Positions 17,047-27,306 of a DNA stretch of 64,000 nt are shown piece by piece. The DNA lies in the NCBI GenBank assembly GCA_020632995.1, contig JACKEN010000001.1, forward strand, positions 1,892,001-1,956,000, given 5' to 3'. A program made the position numbers and the translations under genes. The DNA comes from Deltaproteobacteria bacterium (GTDB taxonomy: Bacteria > Myxococcota > Kuafuiibacteriia > Kuafuiibacteriales > Kuafuiibacteriaceae). The notes below the pieces were generated by a model. It searched no databases. It was not told the DNA's origin and saw nothing but the letters and a program-made list of their open reading frames with translations. Numbering within the stretch: position 1 is the stretch's first letter; every line of letters begins with the position of its first letter.

Positions 17047-18537
17047 TCAGGGGTGGGCGCGGCCGGGGCGCTGGACGTCCAGCGCCTTCATGCGCGACTG
17101 CAGGGTGGTGGGCTTCATCCCCAGCCGGGCCGCCGCCCCGTCGGGGCCCGAGACCTTCCAGTCCGCGGCGTCCAGCGCCCGCACCATGTTGTCGCGCTCC
17201 AGGGTGCGGAGCTGGTCCACGGTGAGGATACGGCCCTCGTCCGATCCCGGCCGGGGCGGAGGCGCGAGCGCGGGGGCGAGGCTGGAGCCCAGCGCCTTCT
17301 CCACCTCGAGGCGGGCCCCGCGCGAGATGATGACCGCGCGCTCCACCACGTTCTGGAGCTCCCGCACGTTCCCCGGCCACTCGTACGCGGTGAGGGCCGC
17401 CTGCCCCGCCGCATCCAGCGCCAGCTCGGGGCGGCCGGCGGCGGCCTGGCTCAAGAAGAGCTCGGCCAGCGGCACCACGTCCTCGCGCCGGGCCCTGAGC
17501 GGCGGCACCTCGATCGGGAACACGCCGAGCCGGTAGTAGAGGTCCTCGCGGAAGCGCCCCGCCGCCACCTCCGCCTTCAGATCGCGGTTGGTGGCCGCCA
17601 CCACCCGGACGTCCACCCGCCGGGTCTCGTGGTCACCCACCCGCTCGTACTCCCGCTCCTGGAGCACCCGGAGCAACTTGGATTGCAGCTCGAGGGGGAT
17701 CTCACCCACCTCGTCCAGGAACAGGGTCCCGCCGTCGGCGAGCGCGAAGCGCCCCTCGCGATCGCGGTGCGCGCCGGTGAAGGCCCCCTTCACGTGCCCG
17801 AAGAACTCGCTCTCGAACAGCTCCCGGGGCACCGAGGCGCAGTTCACCTTGACGAGGGGCCCGGCCTTGCGCGGGCTCCGCAGGTGGATCTGCTGAGCCA
17901 CGAGCTCCTTGCCCACCCCGGACTCACCGAGCACGAGCACGCTGACCGAGCTCGCCGCCACCGCGTCCACCCGCTCCATGAGCGCCATGAAAGCGGGGCT
18001 CCGGCCCACCGGGCCGGCCTTCGGCAAGCGGCCCTGCACCTCTTCTCGAAGGTACCGGTTCTCGCGCTCGAGCTGGGCCTTCAGCGCCTCCAGCTCCGCG
18101 GTGCGCTCTTTGACCTTCTCCTCCAGCCCCTGGTTGGCCTCGGCGAGCGCGCGCTGGAGCCGCCGCAAGGTGAGGTGCACCTCGACCCGGGCCAGCACCT
18201 CGGCGTGCTGGATGGGCTTGGTCACGTAGTCCACGCCCCCCGCCGCGAAGCCGGCCAGCTTGTCCTCGGTGTTGGTCAGGGCGGTCATGAAGACCACCGG
18301 GATGTCGGCCAGCTCCGGGTCCGCCTTCATGCGGCGGCAGGTCTCGAAGCCGTCCATCCCCGGCATCATCACGTCGAGGAGCACGAGGTCGGGGTGCACG
18401 AGCTTGGCCCGCCCCAGCGCCTTCTCGCCGTCGGTGGCCACGAAGACGTCGAGGCCCGCGTCCGAGAGCGCCCCCACCAGGACGTCCAGGTTCATGGGGG
18501 TGTCGTCCACCAGCAAGACCGACCCGCCGAGGCTCAT
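17047..18537 (-). CDS. Response regulator, sigma54-dependent transcriptional activator
   Basis: The 496-residue NtrC-type protein has a receiver domain at about residues 1-125 (LLVDDTPMN, phospho-acceptor in LVLLDVMMPGMDG, switch Lys in VTKP), a coiled-coil linker, and an AAA+ domain at about 175-400. The AAA+ domain shows Walker A GESGVGKE, the sigma54-contact loop GAFTGA, and DGGTLFLDEVGEI. The C-terminus is a Fis-like HTH. The frame extends upstream, but the ATG giving MSLGGSVLLVDD overlaps the stop of the hybrid kinase (ATGA), so it is translationally coupled to it and is probably its output partner. Targets are unknown. Confidence 0.95.
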   Translation of the reverse strand: MSLGGSVLLVDDTPMNLDVLVGALSDAGLDVFVATDGEKALGRAKLVHPDLVLLDVMMPGMDGFETCRRMKADPELADIPVVFMTALTNTEDKLAGFAAGGVDYVTKPIQHAEVLARVEVHLTLRRLQRALAEANQGLEEKVKERTAELEALKAQLERENRYLREEVQGRLPKAGPVGRSPAFMALMERVDAVAASSVSVLVLGESGVGKELVAQQIHLRSPRKAGPLVKVNCASVPRELFESEFFGHVKGAFTGAHRDREGRFALADGGTLFLDEVGEIPLELQSKLLRVLQEREYERVGDHETRRVDVRVVAATNRDLKAEVAAGRFREDLYYRLGVFPIEVPPLRARREDVVPLAELFLSQAAAGRPELALDAAGQAALTAYEWPGNVRELQNVVERAVIISRGARLEVEKALGSSLAPALAPPPRPGSDEGRILTVDQLRTLERDNMVRALDAADWKVSGPDGAAARLGMKPTTLQSRMKALDVQRPGRAHP

Positions 18538-20691
18538 GACCGATAGGGCTCCAGGAGGTCGCAGATGGCGTGCAGCTGGAAGCTCTGCGCCTTCTTGCGC
18601 AGGCAGTCCGCGAAGCCGGCGTACTGGGGCCCGAGGCCCTCCACCTGCTCGATCACCCGGCGCACGCCCACGATGTGGCCGCGCATCGCCAGCTCGTAGA
18701 GCTCCTCGACCACCGGCCCGGGCGGCGCCTCGAAGCAGGGCGCCCCGCCCTCCCCGCACGCGCCCTTCTTCGCCGGATCCTCGAGGATCCACTCGATCCC
18801 CAGGACCTGATCCAGGGCGTCGAAGAGGGCCTGCTCGCGGAACGGCTTCGGCACGAAGGCGTCGCAACCCGCCTTGCGACTCTCCTCCTGGTTCCGCTCG
18901 AACACCGCGGCCGACAGGGCCACCACCGGGGTCCGGCGACCGGTCTCGAGGGCGCGGATGCGCCGGGTGGCCTCGATGCCGTCCACCCCGGGCATCACCA
19001 GGTCCATGAGCACCGCGTCGGGCGGGTTGGCGAGGACCGCCGTCACCGCCTCCTCGCCCCCGGACGCCTCCCGCACCTCGAACCCGAGCGGGGTCAACAG
19101 GCGCACCAGGAGCATCCGGTTCTCGGGCTCGTCGTCCACCACCAGGACGCAGCGGGATGGCCCCTTGAAGCCCAGCCTGCGCAGCTCGGGCGCGGGCCGG
19201 GGGGTGCCCACCTCGCGGGGCTCGAGCGGGACCTCGAGGGTGAAGGTGCTCCCCTCGCCGAGGGTGCTCTCGACCGTGATCTGGCCGCCCATGACCCGGG
19301 CGAGCTCCCGACAGATCGAGAGCCCGAGCCCGGTGCCATCGGCCCCGCCGCTCCGCGCGCCGAGCTGGGTGAAGGGCTCGAAGATGCGCTCGAGCTGGTC
19401 GGGCGCGATGCCCGGCCCGGTGTCCGTGACCGAGAGGCGCGCGAGGCCGTCGGGCTCGGCCGCCACCTGCAAGGTGACCTGCCCCGCGTCGGTGAACTTC
19501 ACCGCGTTCCCCAGGAGGTTGAGGAGGATCTGCCGGATCTTGCGCTGGTCTCCCCGCACCCCGCTCGGGAACGCCACCGCCCCGCTGGGCCCGGACTCGT
19601 AGTGGAAGTCGAGCCCCTTCTCCTCCGCCCGGACCCGGGCCATGTCCGCCAGGCTGTCGAGGAGGTCCGTGAGGCAGAAGTCCACCGGCTCCACCAACAG
19701 CCGCCCCGCCTCGACCCGGGCGAGGTCCAGCACGTCGTTGATCAGGGTGAGGAGGTGCTCACCCGCCTGGCGGATCTTGTCGACCTCGTCCCGCTGCCGC
19801 TCCCCGAGCGTGGAGTCCCGGGCCAGGATCTGGGCGTAGCCCAGGATCCCGTTCAGGGGCGTGCGGAGCTCGTGGCTCATGTTGGCGAGGAACTCGCTCT
19901 TCGAGCGGTTGGCGGCCTCCGCCGCCTCCTTCGCCTCCAGCAGCGCGCGCGCGGCGCGGTTCTGGGTGGTGACGTCGAGGAGCGCCCCCACGTAGCTGCC
20001 CGGCCCGAGCCCCTCGTTCTCGGGCACCGCGTGTCCGAAGACCACGATCTCATGGTCGTCCGGCCCCAGGAGGCGAAACTCGGCTTGCCAGGGGTCGCGG
20101 CGCTCCACCGCCTGGCGCAGGCTGTCCTGCACACGGGCGCGGTCCGCGGGGTGCACGTGCTGGGTCCAGCGGTCCACCAGGGCGTCCTCGGTGGGGGTCC
20201 CGGTGAAGTGGGTCCAGCGCTCGTTGACCCAGGTCCAGCGCCCGAAGCGGTTGGTGCGGAAGATCAGGGCGGGCGAGACCTTGGCCAGGGTGCTCGAGCG
20301 GATCAGCTCCTCGTGCTGCATCCGGCAGCGCAGGTCGCGCACGATCGAGCAGACGTAGGCCTCGCCCTCGAACTCGATGAAGCGGGCGTGGATCTGGACC
20401 GGGAAGACGTGGCCGTCCCGCCGCCGGTGCAGGCCCTCGAAGATCTGGCTGGGCTGCGTCTCGAGCCGCGCCCAGAAGGCCTCCCACCAGGCGTCGGTGA
20501 CCTCGGGGTTGAAGTCGGGGACCCGGAGCTGGGCCAGCTCGTCACGGGTATACCAGAGCGAGCGCCGCCGCCGCGTTCGCTCGGCGGACTCGGGCCTGGG
20601 AGTCGACCCAGAACACCGCCTCGTCGAGGTGCTCGATGGTGAAGTCCGCCAGCGCCGCTGCCTTCTGCACGTCTAGCGTCCCCCGACCCAT
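18534..20691 (-). CDS. Hybrid sensor histidine kinase with PAS domains and receiver (one frameshift)
   Basis: Read as one gene, the product is about 719 residues. It has two PAS domains (EHLDEAVFWVDSQARVRRAN, then LIFRTNRFGRWTWVNERW), a HisKA domain with SHELRTPLNGILGY, an HATPase domain (NLLGNAVKFTD, DTGPGIAP, GTGLGLSI), a receiver (VLVVDDEPENRMLL, VLMDLVMPGVDG) and a helical tail of about 60 residues. No membrane segment is seen, so it likely senses a cytoplasmic signal. The frame breaks near 20563 inside a GCG/CTC-rich stretch, joining the N-terminal frame (ATG at 20689-20691) to the rest. It overlaps the downstream sigma54 activator by 4 bp. Confidence 0.88.
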
Positions 20692-20783
20692 GGCGCCATC
20701 TTGGCGGCGCTCCCGGGCCGCGACAAGGATTTGCAGGTTCCAGACCACCTGCCCACCCCCGCGGCTGTGCCCCCGTCGACCCA

Positions 20784-20832
20784 CGAGATCTCGCAAATCA
20801 CGAGATCGCGGGCGATCTTCGCCGAGATCTCG
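20784..20832. promoter_or_regulatory. Cluster of CGAGATCTCG palindromes in a divergent promoter region
   Basis: Perfect 10-bp palindromes CGAGATCTCG occur at 20784-20793 and 20823-20832, 39 bp apart. Between them is a related inverted repeat (CGAGATCG and CGATCTTCG around 20801-20821). The cluster lies between the divergent hybrid kinase and sigma factor genes, where a dimeric regulator could control both. The binding protein is unknown. Confidence 0.5.
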
Positions 20833-20892
20833 TATCCGGACCGCGGTCCGCCTTTACCAGGCCGCGGCACGGCCCATGCACAACGATCGGGC

Positions 20893-21445
20893 ATGAAGAC
20901 GAACGCCGCGATCCCGACCGCCACCCTGGAGGGCCTGATGGCTCGCTATGCGGGCGGGGACGCCAAGGCCTTCGACGCGCTCTACGGCGGCCCTCGAGCC
21001 CGAGGTGCGGCGGCTGCTCCGGCGGCGGCTCAAGAACCCGAGCCGGGTGGACGACGCGTTCCAGAAGACCTTCCTGAAGGTGCACGCGGCGCGGCACCGG
21101 TACCGGGTGGGCTCGCCGGTCCGCCCCTGGGTGCTGACCATCGCCCGCAACGTGGCCTTCGACCAGCTGCGCCGCAAGTCCTCCTCCGAGCAGTCCCTCT
21201 CCGAGGAGGTGGCCCTGCGCCTGCCGGATCCCTCGGACGCGGTGCAGGAGCGCGAGGCCCTGCGTGACCTCCAGCGCGCGCTGGACTCGCTGCCGCGCGA
21301 CAAGCGCGACGTGGTGGAGCTGCACAAGATCGAGGGCCTGAGCATGGCCCAGGTCGCGGAGCGGGTCGGGATCAACGAGGGCACCGCCCGAGTGCGGGCC
21401 CACCGCGGCTACAAGGCGCTGCGGGAGCTCCTCGCGGCGGCCTGA
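20893..21445 (+). CDS. RNA polymerase sigma factor, sigma-70 family, ECF-like (one frameshift)
   Basis: The product is about 183 residues with region 2 (DDAFQKTFLKVHAARHRYR, then PWVLTIARNVAFDQLRRK) and region 4 (ALDSLPRDKRDVVELHKIEG, then LSMAQVAERVGINEGTARVR). This layout is that of ECF sigma factors, which direct polymerase to a specific regulon. The frame breaks near 20988, where an extra G follows CTCTAC; the text resumes LEPEVRRLLRRRLKNPSRV. The ATG at 20893 gives MKTNAAIPTATLEGLMARY. No anti-sigma gene is adjacent. CGAGATCTCG palindromes lie upstream. Confidence 0.88.
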
Positions 21446-21495
21446 GCCGACCCCGGGCTTTGGCCGACAGCCCGACACGCTGCTATGAGCGGGGC

Positions 21496-22578
21496 ATGAC
21501 CCGCGCCGTCGGACCGCTCCTCGTCGCCCTCCTCACCGCAAGCCCTGCCCTCGCCCAAGACGCCCCGACCGAGGCGCCGTCTCCGCAAGACAAGCTGCGG
21601 GTCGGCGTGAGCCCCCTGCCCCCCTTCGTCCTCCCCGGGACCCCGCTCAAGGGCTACTCGGTGGATCTGTGGCGCGCGGTCGCGATCAAGCTCGACCGCC
21701 CCTACGAGCTCATCATGTGCCAGGGCGCCGCCGACAAGCTCACCCGGCTCGAGCGCGGCGAGCTGGACGCGGCGATCGGCGGGATCACCGTGACGCCGGA
21801 CCGCGAGGCGCGCGTCGACTTCACCCACCCCAGCTTCCGCTCCGGCCTCGCGATCCTCCTGCCGGGCGTGGAGGCGGTCCCGAGCCTGTGGACCCGCCTC
21901 GGCTACGCCCTCGGGCGCACCAGGAGCACGGTGGTGGTGGCGTTCTTCCTCCTCGTGGTGATCGCCGGTCACCTGGTGTGGTTCTTCGAGCGCGGCAAGG
22001 ACGCCTTCGACGACAAGTACGCGCGCGGGGTCTTCGAGGGCATCTACTGGGCGGTGGTCACCGCGAGCACCGTCGGCTACGGCGACAAGGCGCCGGTGCG
22101 CCCGCTCGGCCGCGTGCTGGCGATGCTCGTCATCATCATCTCGCTGCCGATGTTCGCGTACTTCACCGCGGAGCTCGCCTCGGCCTTCACCGTCATCGAC
22201 ACCCAGGCCAACATCACCACCCCAGCCGACCTCAAGGGCCAGCAGGTGGGCGTGGTCCGGGGCACCGCCGCCGCCACCTACGCGGCCCGGCTCGGCCTCA
22301 ACATCCGGCAGTGGGAGACCGCGGACGACCTCTACTCGGGGCTCGAGAGCGGCCGGGTGGCGGCGGCCATCCACGACGCCCCGAGCCTGCGCTACTACGC
22401 GGAGACCGCGGGGCGGGACAAGGTCCACGTCTCGGGGCCGGAGCTCGACATCACCAACCTCGCGATGGCGACCCAGAGCCAGAGCCCGCTCCGCGAGGAC
22501 ATCAACCGCGCGCTCCTCGAGCTCGATCAGGAGGGGGTGATGCTCGAGCTCCGGGTCAAGTGGTTCGGCGCGCCCTGA
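21496..22578 (+). CDS. Ligand-gated potassium channel, prokaryotic glutamate receptor type (GluR0-like)
   Basis: The 360-residue protein has a signal peptide (LLVALLTASPALAQ), a periplasmic binding lobe S1 (LRVGVSPLPPFV and GELDAAIGGITVTPDREARV), transmembrane helix 1 (STVVVAFFLLVVIAG), a pore loop with the potassium filter TVGYGD, transmembrane helix 2 (RVLAMLVIIISLPMFAYF), and lobe S2 (LKGQQVGVVRGTAAATYAAR). This split-lobe layout is that of bacterial GluR0 channels, which open on amino-acid binding. The ligand is not predictable by eye. The ATG at 21496 gives the best signal peptide. It converges with the CobW gene and their ends overlap. Confidence 0.92.
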   Translation: MTRAVGPLLVALLTASPALAQDAPTEAPSPQDKLRVGVSPLPPFVLPGTPLKGYSVDLWRAVAIKLDRPYELIMCQGAADKLTRLERGELDAAIGGITVTPDREARVDFTHPSFRSGLAILLPGVEAVPSLWTRLGYALGRTRSTVVVAFFLLVVIAGHLVWFFERGKDAFDDKYARGVFEGIYWAVVTASTVGYGDKAPVRPLGRVLAMLVIIISLPMFAYFTAELASAFTVIDTQANITTPADLKGQQVGVVRGTAAATYAARLGLNIRQWETADDLYSGLESGRVAAAIHDAPSLRYYAETAGRDKVHVSGPELDITNLAMATQSQSPLREDINRALLELDQEGVMLELRVKWFGAP

Positions 22579-23486
22579 CCGGCAAGGCTTTGCACCGCGC
22601 CCCAGTCCGCGCCCCGGCGCGCGATGAACACCAGCGCCCCCGAGCCCCTCTGCCTCGCCCCACTCACCCACCGTCTGCACGTGCACCCGGCGGCCCCACC
22701 GTCTGCACCAGGACCCGGTCCTCGGGGCGCTCGGCCAGGCGCACGAACCCCTTGCTCCGGTAGACGTCGCTCGGGAGGGTGGCGAGGGCCGCCGACCAGG
22801 GCGCGCCCCGGGGCGGGCGCCTCGAGCGCGAGGCTGACCGACTCGAAGAGCGCCTCGGCGTCCACCGGCGCAACCGGGCTTGCCTCGCGCAGCGCGCCCC
22901 CGACCAGGAGCGCGGGCGGGAGGCGAGCCTGGGTGGTGACCGCGATCCGCGCCTCGGGGGCGAGCGCGGTGACCTCGGCCCGCACCGCGTCGAGGCGCGC
23001 GGCGCCGACGAGGTCCTGCTTGTTGAGCACCACGAGGTCGGCCGCCATGACCTGGCACCGCAGCAGCAACCCCAGCTCCGGATCCCGCGGGTCGAAGGCC
23101 TCCGCGTCCACCACCGTCACCAGGCCGTCGAGGCGCACGCTCTGATGCCGCTCGAGCGCCCGGAAGGTGTCCCGCAGGGCGGCCACGTCGCTCACCCCGC
23201 TCGCCTCGACCACCACGTGCTCGGGCGGCTCGGCGCGCTCGGCCAGGGCGAGCACCGCGCTCACCGCGCTGTCGCGGATCGCGCAGCACATGCAGCCGCC
23301 CTTCAGGCTGATGACGTCGCCCTCCACCCGCTCCACCTGGGCCGCGTCGACGTCGAGGGCGCCGAAGTCGTTCACCAGCACCGCGACTCGCCGCCCGCGC
23401 AGGGTGGCGAGCAGGTGGTTCAGGAGGGTGGTCTTGCCGGCCCCGAGGAAGCCCCCCACCACCGTCACCGGCAGCGGGCCGCTCAC
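22527..23486 (-). CDS. CobW/G3E-family metal-chaperone GTPase (C-terminal frameshifts)
   Basis: The N-terminal GTPase domain is intact: P-loop GGFLGAGKTTL, the metal-binding CxCC motif GGCMCC, EASGVSD, VVDAEAF and NKQD. The GTG at 23484-23486 overlaps the ccoS stop (GTGA), placing the gene at the end of the cbb3 oxidase operon. In the C-terminal CobW domain the reading leaves the frame near 22800, passes through LPSDVYRSKGFVRLAERPED and LVQTVG in another frame, and returns near 22650 as GALVFIARRGADW. A 12-bp GCAGACGGTGGG motif is locally duplicated in this stretch. These proteins insert or traffic metals such as zinc or cobalt; linkage to ccoI/ccoS suggests a role around oxidase metallation. 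Confidence 0.85.
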   Translation of the reverse strand: MSGPLPVTVVGGFLGAGKTTLLNHLLATLRGRRVAVLVNDFGALDVDAAQVERVEGDVISLKGGCMCCAIRDSAVSAVLALAERAEPPEHVVVEASGVSDVAALRDTFRALERHQSVRLDGLVTVVDAEAFDPRDPELGLLLRCQVMAADLVVLNKQDLVGAARLDAVRAEVTALAPEARIAVTTQARLPPALLVGGALREASPVAPVDAEALFESVSLALEAPAPGRALVGGPRHPPERRLPEQGVRAPGRAPRGPGPGADGGAAGCTCRRWVSGARQRGSGALVFIARRGADWGAVQSLAGQGAPNHLTRSSSITPS

Positions 23487-23671
23487 GAGCTGGGGCTCTT
23501 GCGCTCGTCGGACGGCTTCGGCCGGCGGGCCTCGGTGTCGTCGTGCAGGATCCGCATGGCGGGGGTCTCGAGGTCGTCGAACTGACCTCGCTTGACCGAC
23601 CACACGAAGGCCCACACCGCCACCGTGGCGATGATCAGGGCCAGGGGCAGCACCATGTACAGGACGCTCAT
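23483..23671 (-). CDS. ccoS: cbb3-type cytochrome oxidase assembly protein CcoS
   Basis: The 62-residue protein has one N-terminal transmembrane helix (VLYMVLPLALIIATVAVWAF) followed by VKRGQFDDLETPAMRILHDD, the family signature (usually GQFDDLxxPA.RIL.D). CcoS is needed for cofactor insertion into cbb3 oxidase. Its ATG overlaps the ccoI stop (ATGA), and its stop overlaps the CobW GTG, showing tight coupling. Confidence 0.95.
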   Translation of the reverse strand: MSVLYMVLPLALIIATVAVWAFVWSVKRGQFDDLETPAMRILHDDTEARRPKPSDERKSPSS

Positions 23672-26123
23672 GCTCGCTCCTCGGGCGCGCGCACGAACTG
23701 GAAGCGGAAGCTGTTGGTGACCACCACGAGGGAGCTTACCGGCATCAGGATCGCCGCCACCAGGGGGTTCAACAGTCCGGTCATGGCCAGGCTCGCGCCG
23801 AGGACATTGTACGCCAACGAGAAGATGATGTTGTTCCGAATGGTCCTGGTGGTGCGCCGGGCGCCCTCCACGAGGTCGGAGAGGGTATCGACCCCGGGCT
23901 TCTGGAGGAACACGTCGGCCGCGGCGAAGCAGGTCTCGGCCCCGCCGTGCACCGCCACGCCGACCGTGGCCGCGGCCAGGGCGGCGGCGTCGTTCACCCC
24001 GTCGCCCACCATCACCACCTGGCCCTCGGCCGCCGCCGCCTTCACCCGGGCCAGCTTGTCCTCGGGGCTCTGGCCGCCGTGGCAGTGGTCCTCGGGCAGC
24101 CCCAGGGCTCGCCCCACCGCGCTCACCACCGAGGGGTGATCGCCCGACAGGATGTGCACCTCGAAGCCCTGCCGGGCCAGCGCCTCGACCGACGCGCGGG
24201 CCTCGGAGCGCAGGCGGTCCGAGAGGCCCGCCGCCGCGACCACCCGGCCGTCCACCGCCACCCAGACCGGCGTCAAGGCGTCTTGCGACCAGGCCTCGAC
24301 CTGGGCCGCGAAGCCGCGATCATGGAGGCTGTGGGCCCTCACGAAGCGCGGCGAGCCGATGTGGAGGGTGTGCCCCGCCACCTCGGCCACCAGGCCGCCG
24401 CCGTGCACCAGCTCGACCTTGTCGGCGGTGGGGCCTCACCGGAGTCGAGGCAGGCCTTCCTCAGCGCGCGCCCCACCGGGTGGGTCACCCCGGCCTCGGC
24501 CGCCGCGATCAGGGGCTTGACCCAGTCCGGCCCCACCAGCGCCACGACCTCCATGCGGCCGTGGGTCAGGGTGCCGGTCTTGTCGAAGAACAGGATCCCC
24601 TTCTTCAGCTGCCCGAGGGCCTCGAGGGCCGCGCCGCTCTTGGCCAGGATGCCGCGCCGGGCCGCCTTGCCGATCGCGGCGGTGATCGCGAGCGGGGTGG
24701 CGAGCCCGAGCGCGCAGGGGCACGAGACGATGAGGAGCGCCACCGCGTGGTCGATCGCCACCGCCGGATCGACGATGCGCCAGGCCACGAAGGTCACCAC
24801 CGAGAGCACGAGCACGATGCCGACGAACCAGCCCGCGACCTTGTCGGCCAGCTGCACCACCGGCGCCCGGCTCTGCGCGGCGTCCACCACCATCTCCGCG
24901 ATGCGCCCCACCCGGGCGTCGCGAATCGCGTGGGTCACCCGCATCACGAGGGTGTCCTGCAGGTTGGTGGTGCCGCCCCACACCTGGTCCTCCTTCCTGA
25001 CCTCGACCGGCATCGCCTCGCCCGACAACAGCGACAGGTCGACCGCGCTCGCGCCCGACTCCACCACGCCGTCGGTGGGGACCATCTCGCCCGCCTGCAC
25101 CTCGAGGCGATCGCCGACCTGGATCGCCTCGAGCGGCACCCGGCGGGCCTCGCCGTCGTCACCGAGGCGGCGGGCCGAGGACGGCGTCAGGGCGTAGAGC
25201 AGCTCGGTGCTCTCGCTCGCGCGGCGCTGCTGCCGGAGCTGGAGGAGGCGCCCGACCAGGAGCAGGAAGATCAGCGCGCTCACCGAGTCGAAGTAGATCT
25301 CGCCCCGCCCGGTGATCGTGTTGACCAGGCCGTGCAGGAACCCGGCCCCGATGCCGAGCGAGATCGGCAGGTCCATGTGCAGGACCTTGTTCCGCAGGCC
25401 ATGGAAGGCGCTCCGGTAGAACGGCCAGCCCGAGTACAGGGCGGCGGGGAGGCAGGCCAACAGGCTCCCCCAGCGGAAGAGGGTCCGGTACTCCTCCTCC
25501 ATCCCGGACAGCCAGCCGCCGTAGAGGGCGAAGGCCATCAGCATCACGTTGCCCGCCACCGCGCCGGCCACCCCGAGGCGGATGAGGAGCTTGCGCTCCT
25601 CCTCCTGGGTGACGTCCTTGGTGCCGTAGCGGGCGGGGTGCGCCGGGTAGCCGAGGCTCGCAAGCCGGCTTGCGATGGCCGACAGGGGCACCGCGTCGGG
25701 GCGCCACATCACCTTCAGGCGGGCCTGGGCGAAGTTCAGGCGCGCCTCCGCCACTCCCTCCATCTGCGACAGCGACTTCTCGACCAGCCACAGGCACGCG
25801 GAGCAGTGCACGCCCTCGAGGTAGAGCTCGGTCGTCACCAGGCCGTCGGGCCGAGCCGAGCAGTAGCGGGCGGTGAAGGTCGGGTCGTCCAGCTCCTCGT
25901 AGGAGCCCGCCACGTTCTTCACCGGGAGCGCGTCCTCCTCGCCGCGGAGGTCGTAGTAGGCCTCCAGCCCCTCGGCGTGGATCATCGCGTAGACCGTCTT
26001 GCACCCGTGGCAGCAGAACTGGTGCGCCTCGCCCGGCTCCAGGAGCGACTCGGGCACCGGGAGCTGGCAGTGGGCGCACGCCACCTGCGCCGCGTCGGCG
26101 GCGGTGGCCTCAGGGCTGCTCAT
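23668..26123 (-). CDS. ccoI: Copper-translocating P-type ATPase CcoI/FixI (one frameshift)
   Basis: This P1B ATPase exports copper for cbb3 assembly. The order is: an N-terminal Cys-rich module (CAHC and FCCHGC), a heavy-metal domain with GVHCSAC, transmembrane helices, the actuator (LSLLSGEAMPVE), the metal-site helix with SCPCALG, DKTGTLTHG, HPVGRAL, GDGVNDAAAL and a final pair of helices. The full length is about 817 residues. The frame is lost near 24428, where one C appears to be missing from a C run (DSGEA... resumes KVELVHGGGLVAEV). It starts 14 bp inside the SafE-like gene and ends in an ATGA overlap with ccoS. Confidence 0.94.
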
Positions 26124-26844
26124 GCTGCCCCGCGCTCTTCACCCCCGCCGTGGGGGGCTTCGGTTGGGCCCAGGTGGGCACCAGGCCGCGCTGGGTGATG
26201 GTGACGAGGCCGAGCACGAGGAGCATCGCGGGCATCAGCACTGGCAGCTTGGGCCCCACCCACCGGGCCACCTTCTGGATCCCGAGCCCGGTCCCCACCA
26301 GCGCGGGCACCGTGCCCAGCCAGAACGCGCCCATCAGCGCGGCGCCGCCGAGGGCGGTCCCGGTGCCGGCCGCGGTCACCGCGAAGCCGTAGAGCCAGCC
26401 GCAGGGCAACAGGGTGCTGCTCATCCCGAGGATCAAGCCGCGCACGACCGGCGGCTTGGCGCGCAAGCTGGGCAGCACCTTGCCCAGCAGGTCGTCCAGC
26501 CAGCGCGGGGTGGGGAGCCGGAGGCGCGTGGTCGCCTGCAACAGGAGCGCGCCGCCCCACAGCAGGATCAACACCCCGGACACCACCGCCGCCGCCTGCT
26601 GCAGGCCGCTGGCCGAGCCAGCGAGGTTCACCGCCGCCCCGAGCGCGCCGGCCACCGCGCCGAGCAACAGATAGGTGGAGAGCCGGCCGAGGTTGTAGGC
26701 CACGTGGGGGAGCAGCGGCCGCCGCCCTGCCCCGGGCCCCCAGGACCCCGCGTAGAAGGCCACGAAGCCCCCGCACATCCCCACGCAGTGCAGGCTCCCG
26801 AGGAGGCTCCCTGCGAAGACGGTGGCAAGGAGCTCCAGGCTCAC
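26110..26844 (-). CDS. SafE/TauE-like membrane protein of the cbb3 locus
   Basis: The 244-residue protein has about six hydrophobic segments and the motif GSLHCVGMCGG near the N-terminus, plus MSSTLLPCGWLYGF in the middle. It belongs to the urease-accessory/sulfite-exporter-like (UreH/SafE, COG2836) family often encoded between fixH and ccoI. The conserved HCxGMC and PCG motifs suggest metal or haem handling during oxidase assembly, but the substrate is unproven. It starts with GTG, one base inside the fixH stop, and overlaps ccoI by 14 bp. Confidence 0.88.
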   Translation of the reverse strand: MSLELLATVFAGSLLGSLHCVGMCGGFVAFYAGSWGPGAGRRPLLPHVAYNLGRLSTYLLLGAVAGALGAAVNLAGSASGLQQAAAVVSGVLILLWGGALLLQATTRLRLPTPRWLDDLLGKVLPSLRAKPPVVRGLILGMSSTLLPCGWLYGFAVTAAGTGTALGGAALMGAFWLGTVPALVGTGLGIQKVARWVGPKLPVLMPAMLLVLGLVTITQRGLVPTWAQPKPPTAGVKSAGQHEQP

Positions 26845-27302
26845 TACCGGACCTCTTCCTGGCTGGTGTGCACGAAGCGCTGGTCCCCCCGCACCACCAC
26901 CAGCCGATACTCCCAGATCCCGAGCCGCTCGAAGTCATGCGCCATCGCGTAGAGGCCGCCCCCCTGGGGCACCATCTCGCCGGTGATGATCACGTTGGCC
27001 CGCGCGTTGTGGAAGGCCTCCACCGAGACCGTGGCGTCGGTGATCGGCCGCCCGTCCGCGTCCAACAGGCGCAGCTCCAGCCGGTCGCGCTCCGCCTTCA
27101 GGGCGGCGTGCCAGCCGAGCGCGTTGCTGTCGGCCTGCTCCTGCTGGTGCTCGTCCCAGGTCACCGCCTTGGCGTAGTAGTCCCGCTCCACCGCGAAGGA
27201 TGGGTCGGTGGTGGCCTTGATGATCAGGAAGACGTTGGCGATCACCGAGACGCTGAGGAGCGCCACGATGAGGAAGGGCCAGTAGCGACCGTCCTTGAAC
27301 AT
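26844..27302 (-). CDS. fixH: FixH/CcoH family protein
   Basis: The 152-residue protein has one N-terminal membrane helix (PFLIVALLSVSVIANVFLII) and an extracytoplasmic beta domain containing YYAKAVTWDEHQQEQADSNA and LGWHA, which are FixH signatures. FixH/CcoH stabilises cbb3 oxidase assembly. It sits 4 bp downstream of ccoG and its stop touches the GTG of the SafE-like gene. Confidence 0.92.
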   Translation of the reverse strand: MFKDGRYWPFLIVALLSVSVIANVFLIIKATTDPSFAVERDYYAKAVTWDEHQQEQADSNALGWHAALKAERDRLELRLLDADGRPITDATVSVEAFHNARANVIITGEMVPQGGGLYAMAHDFERLGIWEYRLVVVRGDQRFVHTSQEEVR

Positions 27303-27306
27303 GAAC

